Notes: generated by a model from the sequence alone, not told the origin. 64,000 bases of DNA from Podocnemis expansa (GCA_007922195.1 ML682125.1:1881020-1945019); one strand, 5' to 3'. Counted from the stretch's first letter, positions 21,376 through 33,207 are shown. Program-made: numbers and translations.

Positions 21376-23569
21376 TAGAATCATGAAATCATACAAACTG
21401 GAAGGGATCACGAAAGGTCTTCCAGTCCAGTCCCCTGCACTCAGGGCAGGACCAAGTTGTATCTTAAACCACGACTGACGGGTGTTTGTCTAAACTCCTT
21501 TTAAACACTTCCAGTGGTGGAGATGACACAACCTGCCTAGGCAGCTTATTCCAGTGGTTAATCACCCTGACAGGTAGGAGTTTTTTCCTAATGTCCAGCT
21601 TAAACCTCCCTTGCTGTAATTTAAGGCCATTTCTTCTCGCCATGTCATCAGCAGTTAAGAAGAATTTTTCGCCCACTCCCTCATAACAACTTTTTAGGTA
21701 CATGAAAACTGTTAACAGGTCCCCTTTCAATTTCCTTTTTTCCACACTAAACAAAGCCAGTTCCTTCAATCTTCCCTTTTAAATCAGGTGTTCCTGACCT
21801 TTAATCTTTCTTCTTGCTCTTCTCTGAAATTTCTCCAGTTTGTGCACATCTTTCCTGAAATGTGGTGTCCAGAACTGGACACAATACTCCAGTAGAGGCC
21901 TAATCACTGTGAAGTAGACAGAAAGAATTACTTCTCATGTCTTACTTCAAATTCTCCTATTAATACATCCCAAAATGATGTTTGCCCTTTTGCCCCAGTG
22001 TTACACTGTAGACTCATACTTGTGGTCCACTGAGACATCCAGATCCCTTTCCACAGTATTCCTTCCTAGGCAGTCATTGCCCATTTTGTATATGTGCAAT
22101 GGATTGTTCTTTCCTAAGTGGACTACTTTGTCTTTATTGAATTTCATCCTATTTACCTCAGACCATTTTCCCAGTTTGTTCAAATCATTTTAAATTGTGG
22201 GCCTATCCTCCAAAGCACTTGCAACCCCTCCCAGCTTGGTATCATCAGCAACACTTTATAAGCGTACTCTGTATGGCATCATCTAAACATTGATGAAAAT
22301 ATTGAACAGAACCAGGCCCAGAACCGATCCTTGCAGTACCCCGCTTGTTATGCCCTTCCAACATGACTGTGACCCAGTGATAACTACACTCTGGAAGCGG
22401 TTATCCAACCAGTTATGCACCCATCTTATAGTAACTCCATCTAGATGGTACTTTTCTGGTTTGTTAATAGGAAGGTAATGCGAGAGTGTATCAAAAGTCT
22501 AGATATGCCATATCTACTGCTTCTCTATCCACAAGGATTGTTACCCTGTCATAGAAAGCTATCAGGTTGCTTTGACACAATTATTGACAAATCCATGCTG
22601 ATTATCACTTAATACCTTATTCTCTTCTAGATGTTTGCTAATTGATTCCTTAATTATTTGCTCCATTATTTTTCCTGGTACAGAGGTTAAGCTGACAGGT
22701 CTGTAGTTCCCTGGGTTGTCCTTATTTCCCTTTTTACAGATGGATACTATGCTGTAGTTGCTATTTTACAATCCTCTGGATTCTCTCTGGTCTTCTATGA
22801 TTTTTCAAAAATAATAGCCAATGGTTCAGCTGTCTCCTAAGTCAGCTTCTTGAGTAGTCTAGGGTGCATATCAGGCTCTCGTGAGTTGAAGGCATCTAAC
22901 TTGTCTAAACAAGCAAGGAGTCCTTTGACACTTAACGACTAACAAATTTATTTACTGCATGAGCTTTCATGGGAGAAAATCCTGCAAAACTTCCCTGTTG
23001 AACTAGACTAGCATGGCTGCCTCTTTGGAACTAACTTGGCTAAGTAATTTTAACATGTTCATTCCCTATTTTAGCTTCTGATCCTATTCCATTTTTAGTG
23101 CCCTTCTCTATGTCATCTAGTCATCACCAACTTTCTCAGTGAAGACTGAACCAATGAAATCATTTAGTTCTTCTAGCGTTTCCACATTTTCTGTTATTGT
23201 TTTTCTTCTTTGGGACTAACAGTCCTACACTGTCATTGGCTTGCCTCTTGTTTCTAATGTATTTGAAAAATGCTTTCTTGTTACCCTTTATGCCTTCAGC
23301 TCATCTGATCTTAGTTTGTGCCTTGGCCTTTCTGATTTTTCCCCTACATACTGTAATTGTGTTGTTTATAGTCTTCTTTTGTGATTTGACCTACTTTCCC
23401 CTTTTTGTAGGACTCTTTATTTTTAGATTATCGAAAATCTCCTGGTTAGGCCAGGGTGGTCTCCTGCTATATTTCCTATTTTTTCTGCACAGTGGAATGC
23501 CACTGACAGGCATTCATGGACAGAGGACTGTTCTCTTGGGATGGATTTCTGCTCAGTAGGAAGGGAAAT
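21376..23569 (-). mobile_element. CR1 LINE (-), long decayed copy
   Basis: Minus-strand CR1 with its 3' end at about 21376 (aatagaatcatgaaatcata). It includes the C-terminal region on the minus strand at 21464-21769 (KRKLKGDLLTVFMYLKSC, ELFKLDIRKK-like), a palm segment at 22001-22183 (MKFNKDKVVHLGKNNPLHIY), and further RT/linker sequence up to about 23569. A SINE-like insertion lies at 22905-23030. Frames are broken everywhere. It abuts a CR1 in the opposite orientation. Confidence 0.75.
22905..23030 (-). repeat. SINE-like repeat in CR1
   Basis: caaggagtcctttgacactt ... atttactgcatgagctttca ... gactagcatggctgcc matches the short repeat at 40487-40605. CR1 sequence continues on both sides. 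Confidence 0.6.
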
Positions 23570-23750
23570 AATGTGTAGGAGAAAGGTTGTGGGAGATGGT
23601 TGGGAGGTGCCTGAGTAATCTCCACCCCTGATTTTAGCATTGAGAGGGAGGAAGACAAGGTCATAAAGAATACAGCAGTGGGTAGGAGAATGGACTTTAA
23701 GAGGAAGAATTAAGGGGAAGGGTACATCATTAAAAATTAAACGTGATGGA

Positions 23751-26407
23751 ATGGATAAGACAGAATCTTTCTGGGCAGTGATCACACTGGGGAAGAAAGT
23801 TACTAGACCTTCCCCTAAACTAATGCTTTGGATGAGTTATAGACCACCAAGATCCAGTCTAGATGTGGATGGAGACCTCTTAAATATTTCTGGTGAAGTA
23901 AATGCTACTGGCAATTGTGTGGTTATGGGAGATTTAAACTTCCCAGACATACAGTAGAAGAAAAGTGCTAGCAAAAATAATAGGGCCCAGATTTTTCTGG
24001 GTGCGATAGCCGATGAATCTTTCTCCAAATAGTTACTGAACCAACAAGCGAGGGTACTGTTTTAGATTTGGTAATGGTGCATAGTGAAGACCTCATAGAA
24101 GAACTGATTGTACATGGACAGCCTTGGTTTGAGTGATCATGAGCTAATTCAGTTCAAACTAAATGGAAGGATAAACAAAAATAGATCTGTGACTAGGGTC
24201 TTTGGCTTCAAGAGAGCTAACTTTAAAAAATTAAGGGAATTAGTTGGAGAAATGGACTGGACTGAAGGACTCAGAGATCTAAAGGGAAAGAAGGCTTGGA
24301 ATTACTTCAAGTCAAAGTTACAGGAACTGTTGGAATTCTGCATCCCAAAGAAGGGGAAGATATAATTGGCAAGATCTGTAGACCAAGCTGGATGAGTAAG
24401 CACCTCAGACAGGTAATTACGAGAAAGCAGAAAGCCTACAAGGAGCAGAAGATGAGAGTGATCTGCAAGGAAAGCTACCTCTTGGAAGTCAGAACATGTA
24501 ACGATAAAGTTTGAAAGGTCAGAAGCCAAGTAGATTTGGACTTTGCAAAGGTTATTAAAATCAAAGGTAAAAGGTTTTATAGCAGGGGTGGCCAAACTTA
24601 TGGAGCTCAAGAGCCACACAAGTTGATTATTAAACCTTCGAGAACCGCGCTAGGGCATATAGCCATATTTCACCTACTCCAAAATTATTACGTTTAAAAT
24701 TAATTGTGCACTTTAATTTTATTGTAAAAAGAGGGCAAATATCAATTGTACCAATGTCAGATTCTAATAATTACTTAAGATTACCATGAAAACTAGGCCT
24801 ACCTCTACAGTAAAACCTTAGCTTCTCCCTGCAGTCCCAGTCATGCCACTGCTTCTCCCCGCCCTCTCCAACCGTGCCATGCTTCCTACACCGTCCCAAG
24901 TCCCTGACCATACAACCTCTTCTTCACTGTCTCTGACCATGCCGCCACTTCCCCACTGTATCTGACCATGCTGCACTTCTGTGCGCCATGCCCAGTCCCC
25001 TACCATGCTGCCACTTCCCCACTGTCTCTGACCATGCCACATTTCTCTGCACCATCCTCAAGTCCCTAACCATGTCGCTGCTTCCCTACTATCTCTGACC
25101 ATGCCGCCACTTCCACACTGTCTCTGACCATTGTGCTGCATTCCCACTGTCTCTGCCCATGCTGTGCTTCTCCGAACCATCCCCGAGCATGCCGTGCTTC
25201 TTCCCACCATGCTCTTCTGTGAGCCAAACTTTTTCTTTGAAGAATCGCATGTGGCTTACAGGCTGCAGTTTGGCCACACCTGTTCTATACCTATATAAAT
25301 AGGAACAAAACAAAGAAAAGAGAGGAACCACTAAGCACTGAGGATTAGGTGGAGGTTAATAATAACGTAGGCATGGCCCAATATCTAAACAAATATTTTG
25401 GCTCAGTTTTATTGGGGCTAATGAAGAGCTTGGGCTAGTGGCAGAATAACTAATGGGAATGAGATGTAGGAAGAAATTACCACACCCAAAGTAGAAGCCA
25501 AACTCAAACTACTTACTGGGACTAAATTGAGGGGTTCAGATAATCTCCATCCAAGAATATTAATTAAAGGAATAGGCACATGAAATTGCTAGTCCAATAG
25601 GAAGGATTTTTAATAACTCTGTAAACTCGAGGGTTATACCGTATGACTGGAGAATTGCTAACCTAGTTCCTGTTTTAAAAGGGGGGGGAAAATCAATCCA
25701 AGTAATATTAATTCGTCCTCAGTCATATGCAAAATCCCGGAAAATAGTTTTGAAAGAGAAATTAGTTAAGGACATTGCAGTTAACAGTTATTGGGACAAA
25801 ATACATCATGCTTCTGCAAAAGGTAGATCATACCAAACCAAACTTGTATCCTTCTTGGGAAAGATTTTTTAGATGAAAGTAATGCAGTGGAAGTACTTTA
25901 CCTGGATTTCAGTAAGGCATTTTATATGATTCCAGATGAGGAATTATTAGTTAAATTGGAGCTGATAGGGATTCATATGAAAACTGAAAGTTAGATAAGG
26001 AACTGATTAAAGGGTAAATTACCATCGGTCATACTGTAAAGTGAACTGTTACACTGGAGGGAGGTTACCACTAGTGGTGTTCCTCAGGGATTGGTCTTCG
26101 GGCCAATTTTATTTAACCTTTTTATTACTAACCTTGGCACACAAAATGGGTGTGTGCTAATAATGTTTGTGGATGACACAAAGTTGGGTGGTGGTGTTAA
26201 TACAGAGAAGGACCAGGATATCATACAAGAAGATTTGGCTATCCTTGTAAATTGGAGTAGTAGAAATAGGATGCAAGTTAATAGTGGAAAGTACAGGGTC
26301 ATGCATTTGGGAACTAATAAGAATTTTTGCTATAAGCCGGGGATGGATGACATGGAAGTTATGGAGGAGAAGAAGGACCTGGGCATATTCTGGATTTGGC
26401 AGTTAAC
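23751..26407 (+). pseudogene. LINE ORF2 endonuclease/reverse transcriptase, broken
   Basis: Pieces of one ORF2 in several frames. The endonuclease C-terminal half is at 23751-24365, the linker with KLHGRKAYK-like basic helices at about 24395-24515, finger fragments at 25430-25960 (KLKLLTGTKLRGSDNLHP-like, [17 protein letters not shown]), and the palm is open at 26091-26417. The palm shows FVDDTKLGGG and KYRVMHLGTNKN. No intact frame remains. Confidence 0.75.
24583..25282. mobile_element. hAT-like element with internal minisatellite
   Basis: Ends are CAGGGGTGGCCAAACTTA and the reverse complement of CAGGTGTGGCCAAACTGC. Flanking 8-mers ttttatag and ttctatac match at 6 of 8. Between about 24840 and 25210 a unit of roughly 30 bp with the core ctctgaccatgc...cttcc is repeated many times with variation. 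No transposase. Confidence 0.8.
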
Positions 26408-26812
26408 TGATCTTTGACTACATGTGGTAAATATCCCAGTGTCTTGTGCTGATGGGTTCTGAGTTGGTGGAGGGAGTTCTTTTTGGGTGTCTGGCTGGTG
26501 AGTCTTGCCCACATGCTCAGGAATTAGTTGATCACCACATTTGGGGTCAAGAGGGGATTTTTCCCCAGGACAGCTTGGCAGAGATCCTGGGGGGTTTTCC
26601 ACCTTCCTCTGAAGCATGGGACATGGCTCCCTTGCTGGTAGTGTCTCTGTACCTTGAAGTATTTATACCATGATTTGGGGAACTCAGTGACTCAGTCATA
26701 GGTTAGGTGTCTATTACAGGGGTGGGCAAGCAATTTTGTGGCCTGCAATGTGCAAGAGGTCAGACTAGGTGATCACACCGGCGCCTTCTGGTCTTAAAAT
26801 CAATGAGTCTAT
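26396..26812 (+). repeat. LINE/SINE 3'-tail repeat inserted in LINE RT
   Basis: LINE homology stops near 26396 and resumes near 26813 (compare 63590-63650, where it is continuous). The insert ends with ggtcagactaggtgatcaca ... cttaaaatcaatgagtctat, a form typical of a CR1-like 3' tail. It also contains acaggggtgggcaagcaatt, which resembles the end of a hAT element. Confidence 0.6.
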
Positions 26813-26953
26813 GATGACAGGCTGACTATGAGCCACCAATATGATATGGCTTTGAAAAAAACCTGATGTGGTCTTAGGATGCATCAGGCAAGGTATTTCC
26901 AGTAGAGAAAGGAAGGTGTTTAGTACCTTTGTACAAAGTGCTGGTGGGACCAC

Positions 26954-28104
26954 TGTGACCCAGGCCTCCCGGGATAACCTCCTGAATGTACCAAAATCAG
27001 AGCAAGCTGCAAAACCGGGAGCCAGACTACCACAATACTGATGGGTGTTATTTAAACCAGTCTCCCAGTCAGTAACAAAACATGCTTTTGATTCCCCACT
27101 CTGGGGATCAGTCCCTTTGGTCTCCACATTACCACTTGGGTCTCTTAAAGAAACAGGCTGTCCTGATCCCAAAGGGCCAGCCAGAACTATATAGGCTTGG
27201 ATCTTTCCCAAAACACCACACACTGCCAGCAAATCCTTCAGTAACTAAAACTTTAATATAAAAAGAAAACAAATATGAGAGATATTAAAGGGTCAAAGTG
27301 AATCACATGCATGCAAATGATTTAGAGTCCACAGAAAGCAAATCCTTGAAGAACTTGGCATTTACAAGTTAGTGTAATTCCTCTGGTAGACACCCAGCAC
27401 CTGGGTGGGTCTCCATCCGTTGTTCAGTTGCAGAGGAATAGTTCCAGACATGGGCATCGCTGGCGCTGGGCACCTGTCCCCGGTGGGGGATCCAGGGCTT
27501 AGCCACCCGCGGCCACGGCAGCCCTGTCCCTGGCCAGGGATGAGGGCCCAGTCGCCCACTGCCACTTCCGGCCCCAGCCCCAGCCCCGGCCAGGGGGCAG
27601 GGCCAGGGGCGGGGCCTGGGGCTATGCCCCAGCTCCCTCCCTGGGGCAGCAACGCCCCTGGTTCCAGAGGTGTGGGAGTTGGTTGTAATCTGAAGACAAA
27701 ATGGAGACGGGGCTGCTGCCTTTTATCACCTCTGGCCTTCCCTGTGCTGTGCAAAGTCCTTGCACTCAAAATGGAGTTGAGTCCTAGTAGTTCAACAGGT
27801 TTCTCCCTGGTCCCACTATACCTGGGAGCTTCTCTAATGGGCCATTAAGGAGACAATGGAATGGTTGTAGGCATCCATTCTGGGAGTGTCCCTGAATCAA
27901 ACAACTTGGAACACAAATAGAGCAAACATATTCATAACTTCTAATACAGATATGACACCTATCCATAAATCACAGAATCATTCCTAGCAGATTAGACCCT
28001 TTCTGTTGGTACCAAACATGGCATATCACATATGGTTTATTGCACATATGAAATGTTAATATGAAAGATAATCATAAATTGTCACCTAGACCCAGGCAGT
28101 CACA
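26954..28104. mobile_element. Solo LTR-like element, family LTR-1, copy 3
   Basis: Begins TGTGACCCAGGCC and ends GGCAGTCACA, with the family body in between (aaagggccagccagaact, aaagggtcaaagtgaatcac, tttctgttggtaccaaacat). A hAT element lies at 27449-27660. A convincing target duplication was not found; the right flank does not continue the LINE seen on the left, so a rearrangement or loss at the right edge is likely. Confidence 0.7.
27449..27660. mobile_element. 212-bp hAT MITE with perfect 8-bp target duplication
   Basis: Ends are CATGGGCATCGCTGG and the reverse complement of CAGGGGCGTTGCTGC. The duplication gttccaga is perfect at 27441-27448 and 27661-27668. It shares ends with the longer element at 14183-14859, so both belong to one family. 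Confidence 0.85.
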
Positions 28105-28498
28105 CCTTGGTGATCAGGGTCAGTTTCAGCCAATTCCTTACCGCCCCCTCTTCTCCTCATACCACCCCACTGCCATGCTTCATGGCCCACACAGAAAGCA
28201 AACCTCATCCTTTTCCCCTGCTGGGGAGCCATGCAAAGGCTTGGGAAAACTGAGGCACACAGATGTCATAATAATATATTTTTTTTAAATTTCCTCTTTG
28301 TCATAGCTGGTTATAGCTGGATTCAGCATTCTCTGTCCTGCACCCAACTCCAAGCCAGTCTTCCTGCCTGAGGAGCCAGCCCTGCCCTGGGAATGTGCCC
28401 AGACTCAGACAAGAACTGAGCCTCAGTCCCAGTGAGCAGAAATTGCTACTTCCCTGTTTGCATGGGGCTTAGGGGAAGAAAGACTGGTTTGACCCACA
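28105..28498. other. Unassigned region, no gene seen
   Basis: Mixed-composition sequence between a solo LTR and a CR1. It includes a T/A tract near 28270. Nothing recognisable. Confidence 0.5.
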
Positions 28499-29790
28499 GT
28501 CATAGAGTCATAGGGTTGGGAACAATGTTCCCTCTAAGAGGCGCTGGCAGCTGAGCAGCTCATGTTGCTCGCTGCACTGGCCCCTCCCCCTGTGGGCTTG
28601 CTGCGGTGCCCCCCCACACGCCCGCTTCTGGGCACCCCCAGCTGCCCCTCCACCCCTGCGGGCCTGCTCCCGACCACGCCCCCGCTCCCAGCGGCCCACA
28701 CGGGCCTGCTTCTGGCTGCCCCCCACGCTCCCCGCCCCCAGTGGCCCTCCCACTCCCAGCGACCCCCCCTCCCCCACAGGCCCACTCCCGGTGGCCCCCA
28801 CGCCCCCACAGGCCTGCTCCCCGCTGCCCCCCCACTCCCAGCGGCCCCCATGGACCCGGTCCTGGCCACCCGGCTGCCTCCCCCGCTCCCCGCCCCCGGC
28901 AGCCCCCCCCCCGCCCCCGCAGGCCCACTCCCGGTGGCTCCCCCACCCCCGTTCCCGGCAGCCGCCCCCCCCCGCGGGCCTGCTCCCCACCGCTGCCACA
29001 AACTTACCTCGTGGCTGGAGCCCGACGGCCCAGCCACAGCTCCTGAGGCAGAGAAGCTCTACGGAGCATGCCCAGAATTTCTGGGCATGCTCCGTTAGAG
29101 CTTCTCTGGGCGGGAGTTTTCAAAACTCCCTGCTCCACAGGAGCTCTATTGAAGAACTCCAGCTGCCGGCTGTGCGCTGCCGGCAGCTTTCCCTGCGCTG
29201 GCGGCTGTGGCGGGCTGCGCTGCAGCACACCAGCGCAGCTTAGAGGGAACATTGGTTGGAAAGGACCTCTGAGGTCATCTAGTCCAACCACCTGCAGGAC
29301 CACTTACACTAAATCATCCCAGCCATGGTTTTGTCTAACTGGACCTTAAATTTTTCCAAAGATGGAGATTCCATCACCTCCCTAGGTAACCCATTCCAAT
29401 GCTTCACCACCCTCCTAGTGAGAAGGTTTTCCTCATATCCAACATCAACTGCCCCAGCTGCAGCTTGAAATCATTGCTCCTTGTTCTGTCCTCTGGTACT
29501 GCTGAGAACAGCTGAGCTCCCTCCTCTCTGGAGCACCACTTCAAGTAGCTGAATGTTGCTATGAAAGCCTCCCTCAGTCGTCTCTTCTTCAGACTAAATA
29601 AGCCTAGTTTCTTGAGTCTCTCCTCTTAAGTCATGTGCCCGAACCTCCTAATCATTTTTTTTGCCCTCCACTGGCTTTCTAATTTGTCAACATCCTTTCT
29701 GTAGTTTGGAGCCTGAAACTGGACACAGTATTCCAGATGCGGCTTCACTAGAGCCAAATAGAGGGGAATAATCAGAGACCTCAATCCCCG
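28499..29790 (-). mobile_element. CR1 LINE (-), 5'-truncated, split by hAT
   Basis: The CR1 3' end lies at 28499-28522 (gtcatagagtcatagggttg) and continues after the hAT element at 29255 through the C-terminal RT region on the minus strand (29626-29874 region: [21 protein letters not shown]). It is truncated near 29790. Several in-frame stops. Confidence 0.82.
28523..29254. mobile_element. hAT-like element, TIR CAATGTTCCCTCTAAG
   Basis: Terminal repeats CAATGTTCCCTCTAAG and CTTAGAGGGAACATTG are perfect complements. Flanks gttgggaa (28515-28522) and gttggaaa (29255-29262) match at 7 of 8. The interior is C-rich on the + strand with proline-rich pseudo-ORFs and has a near-palindrome at about 29066-29110 (agcatgcccagaatttctgg and its mirror). 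No transposase. Confidence 0.85.
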
Positions 29791-30103
29791 GTCAGAGGGT
29801 GGCATGCATCGGAACCAGAACTCAGTCTTCCTAGTTTGCCTTTTTTCTGCCTGGGGTCTGGAGATGCGCTTCATGCTGGGAGTTTAAAACTGGTGACATG
29901 ACCCATGTGAGTGGTGCAGAGGCAGGAGAGAGAGAGGGTGGTTGTTGAGTCCCGGGAGTGGAAGGGGGAGGGATCACAGCCTGCTCAGTGTGCACTGTTC
30001 TTGGATGGGTATGTGGGAAGCCATGGGGGCCCTAGGCAACATGGGCAAAGCCAGAGGGTCTCTGCAGCCATTAAACATCTCTCCCCCTCTTTCCTGGGCC
30101 CAG

Positions 30104-30280
30104 ACAACCATCAGCCCTCTGGAAAATGCCATTGAGACCATGAAGAAAACCAACGAGAAAATTCTGAGTGAGATCAACCGGCACCACAGTGATCCCAGCC
30201 TGCCCATCAACCCGCTCTCTATGCTGCTGAATGGCATCGTTGATCCAGCCGTCATGGGTGGTTTTGCCAAGTATGAGAAG
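30104..30280 (+). CDS. DOCK-A exon: DHR2 lobe C with alpha-10 insert
   Basis: This is a 59-codon, phase-0 exon with acceptor ...cctgggcccag and donor gtgagagc. It reads [20 protein letters not shown], then [18 protein letters not shown] and FAKYEK. In DOCK proteins this segment forms part of DHR2 lobe C. The [10 protein letters not shown] loop corresponds to the insert that carries the nucleotide-sensing valine, which helps expel GDP/Mg from Rac. All residues of that loop are present and the exon has no stop, so the gene is probably intact here. Confidence 0.9.
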
Positions 30281-30689
30281 GTGAGAGCTGGGGAGAGGGC
30301 ACAGAGAGAAGTCTCAGTGCTCTGGAGGCTAATACCAAATAAGGGGGTGTCTGCACTCGCCTCCACTACTAGCCATTGTTGTGCAGATAATCACAGAATA
30401 TCTGTGGTGAGTCTGGGGCTGGAGGGGCTGTGGTTTGGGGGCAGAGCTGTGGGGAGCCCAGGACTGGCAGTGCAGTGGGCTGTGGGTTGGGATTGAGGGC
30501 ACTGGCACAGTTATGGGTGGGATGCATAGGAGGGAGCCCAGGACTCAGATAGCAAAGGGTCAGTGAAGTGGGAATGAGGTACAGTACATCACAGCTAGCT
30601 ATGCATGGTCTCCCTGCTGAGCACCATCCTGCCTGGGGTGTAGGCCATGTGCTCCATGTGCTGAGTCAGGCTGGGATTTGTTGTTGCAG

Positions 30690-30773
30690 GCATTTTTCCA
30701 GGAGTCGTATCAGAGAGAGCACCCTGAGGACCAGGGCAATATTGAGAAGCTCCAGGATCTGATCGCCTGGCAG
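30690..30773 (+). CDS. DOCK-A exon: DHR2 lobe C, 28 codons
   Basis: Phase-0 exon of 84 bp with acceptor ttgttgcag and donor gtacagc. It encodes AFFQESYQREHPEDQ and NIEKLQDLIAWQ, which follows directly on FAKYEK from the previous exon as in DOCK-A proteins. The 409-bp intron before it is free of transposons. Confidence 0.9.
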
Positions 30774-31114
30774 GTACAGCACCCTTTTGGCACAGGTGCT
30801 CCCTGGTATCCCAAGGCCTTGGCATGTTTCTGGCCTGGCCTCCTTCAGATAGGAGCCACCTCAGCAGCTGCTCCAGGGAGCAGGGAGAATACTGGACAGC
30901 CCTTTGAGTTAGCCAGGTGCTGGTATTTCCTGAACCCTTTTCCATGGACAGGCCACACTGCCCATGTGGCTGGGCCTGCCTTCGGCTCATGCAGGGCCAT
31001 TTCCGGCATGAGGCACTGTAATCCCTCACCCCTCTGCAGCCCCAGTGATGGGACACCTGCATATGAATAATAGCATCCTTAGCAAATTGTAGCCTTTCAA
31101 ACAGTACCTGTCTG

Positions 31115-31785
31115 CAGGGGTTAAAGTATAATTTGGCAAGCCCTGGAACCCTCCTAAACTTCGGGGCCCCCTTCACACATGTCTGGGCCCCCTTCACTCA
31201 CCCCAGCTACTGCCCCCAAAACACCTACCACCTGTCAGACCACTCTTTCCCCATGTCTTCCTCAGCCCCAGTCCTGTTCCCCAAGCTCCCAGCCCCCATG
31301 TCCCCACTTCAGCCCTCCTAGCCACTCACCCTCCAGCTCTCCCAGCTTCACTTCACCCCCTTCAGCCCCCCCAGCCTCCTCAGTCTACCATCCTGACCCC
31401 TTCTTCCGTCCCCAACTGTCCCCAAACAGCCCCTCCAGAGCCCCCTTACCTGCACTGCTGAGGTGGCTGTGGGGCCGGGCTGGGGGTAGGCAGTCTGTGA
31501 CACCAGCCAGCCAGCTGGTGACAAGGAGTATGGGCCCAAGACTGGGTCCGGGCCATGCACGCTGCCCAGGCCCAGCAGGAGGGAGCAGGCTACCGCAAGC
31601 TCCAGGGAAAGGGAAGGAGGTGTGGCTGGCATCGCTCTAGCCCTGTGAGCTGGCCTTGTGGGAATGCACCAGAAAGCTGCATTCTGGTGTGTTCCTCTAT
31701 TTTTAGGGAGCTCCAGGATGCTGTCCTCCTAAAAACAGGGCCCTGGAATGCCATGCCGGGGTGTTTTGGCTTACTTTAACCCCTG
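31115..31785. mobile_element. hAT-like element in DOCK intron 2
   Basis: Ends are CAGGGGTTAAAGTATAAT and the reverse complement of CAGGGGTTAAAGTAAGCC. Flanks cctgtctg (31107-31114) and cctgtcca (31786-31793) match at 6 of 8. The 671-bp interior is C-rich, with no transposase. Confidence 0.8.
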
Positions 31786-32301
31786 CCTGTCCATGACATT
31801 CCCCTCCCAGAATCTGGTCTTATGTGTTGCTGTGTCGCCGCAATTGCCCACTCCTGGACCCCCAACTTACCCTGGTTTGCTACGTAGTCATCCACTCTTG
31901 TGACAGCTCATACCAGCCTCCTGCATGTAATCAGTCTCAGGCAGTGCATATGCACTCCCCAGCCCCTCAGGGGATGGTCCCCCAGCAAGCATCCCCAGGT
32001 TCTACACCAAGAATTTGTGTTCTGCAGGGATCAGGGCCCTTCTCCAATCAGTGTAGACACTGATTTGCTCATTTATAAAAGAAATGAGAATTCCTCAGCT
32101 GTTCTCATTCACACTCTCTAAAAGTCTAAAGTTCACACAGCTTAAGATAACAGTAGTTTGTTGATTAGAACATGATTTTAAGTCAGTATATAGCAAATCA
32201 ATGCACAGTCATTTAATAAAGCTGGCAGGAGTTAACCACTGGGAAATGAAAATACAACCTAAAGTTTACTGTTGTAGTACATTCTCATCCCTCTTACCCA
32301 C
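31786..32301. repeat. Unclassified repeat related to 40000-40340
   Basis: Around 31960-32120 the text (ccccagcaagcatccccagg ... gttctgcagggatcagggcc ... ctgatttgctcatttataaa) parallels 40130-40260 (cctcagcaaatacccacaat ... ttgcaggattcag). Its right part near 32105-32140 is the inverse of 18565-18600. Class unknown. Confidence 0.45.
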
Positions 32302-32412
32302 ATAGAATCATAGGATTGGAAGGGACCTCATGAGGTCATCCAGTCCAACCTCCTGCCAGAGGCAGGACCACTCCCACTAAACCATCCCAGTCATGGTTTT
32401 GTCCAGCCTGGC
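32302..32412 (-). mobile_element. CR1 3'-end fragment (-)
   Basis: Contains cacatagaatcataggattg, the CR1 3' terminus on the minus strand, then the tail of ORF2 up to tggttttgtccagcctggcc. About 110 bp, heavily truncated. Confidence 0.85.
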
Positions 32413-32886
32413 CAGTAGTGGTTTTCAGCCACTCTTTGCCCATGTGGCCATGTGGATAGGTTCAGGCCCTTGGAATTGTTTCAAGATGGAGTTTCTCTGG
32501 CAAAAAGCCCCTAACCATTCAAAGTCTCCTTTTCAAACCCTCCTGCTTTCAGTGCATGTCCATTCTAATATAGGTATGTGCCTTCCTACATGCACAGTTA
32601 TGAGAATGTTTTTCCCCTTAACAGTGGCCGTGGAGCCCCATGCTTATGCTGTGATATGTCAGGCACAACCGGGTCTACACTTATCAGTCCCTTCTTTCTG
32701 CCAGTGATGGTTGCTAGAATTGGGTCTTGCCTTTGAAAGTATCCCTTCTCATACCTTAGATGGTTGCTCGTAGTTCTTAGTTCTAGATAATTTCTTCAGT
32801 GCTGTTAAACATTATTTAAGTAGTAGCTGTTAAGTTAATTAGCTGTTAGTTGTTAGACTGCCTTCTGGAGCCAATGCAATGCCGAT

Positions 32887-33207
32887 GTCGCCAGGCATTA
32901 AGCCATGCACGGTGTGTGGGAAGTCCCACTTAGCAAACTCTATAAGAGTTGTCTAAAGTGCCTGGGGAAAGCTCACTGCAAAGACAAATGCAAGATCTGC
33001 AAGACTTTTCAGCCCCATAGCCAGATGGAGAGGGAAAACACAACCCAGGCAACTCATCGCCCTTTCCAAGCCCCTGACACACCACAATCACAGTTCAGAC
33101 CTCAGCCCCAGAGGTTTGCTCCAAAGAGGCAGCAGGACAAAATCAGAACTTCTGGGCAGTGCCACTTTTCTGCAGGATCTGGTTCAGAGTTACATCACCA
33201 GATGTAA
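32887..33207 (+). pseudogene. DIRS gag remnant, copy C, internally deleted
   Basis: The N-terminal Cys/His segment reads SCLKCLGKAHCKDKCKICKTFQ, the counterpart of CIKCLGEAHLANSCPHCASL in copy D. It jumps within about 60 bp to a Pro/Gln-rich sequence ending in FAPKRQQDK, which resembles the gag-pol linker of copy E (SQRRPFKPLS). The middle and C-terminal gag domains are therefore deleted. Confidence 0.65.

Larger units (their letters stand above)
23570..26953 (+). mobile_element. CR1-type LINE (+), endonuclease to RT, with nested insertions
   Basis: This plus-strand LINE is of the same lineage as the one at 62300-64000. Endonuclease: VVMGDLNFPDIQ near 23920-23957 and LSDHELIQFKLNG near 24120-24165 (the SDH motif). 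[20 protein letters not shown] near 26075-26125 and the catalytic box FVDDTKLGGGVN near 26165-26200 with both aspartates. It is interrupted by a hAT element at 24583-25282 and a repeat at about 26396-26812, and ends at the solo LTR starting at 26954. Stops and frameshifts are numerous. Confidence 0.8.

Noticed and set aside
26091..26417. A separate intact reverse transcriptase gene
   Set aside because: It is only the palm fragment of a decayed LINE, cut by an insertion at about 26396.
28508..29303. Proline- and glycine-rich ORFs on both strands
   Set aside because: They lie within the hAT element at 28523-29254 and reflect C-rich repeats, not a gene.
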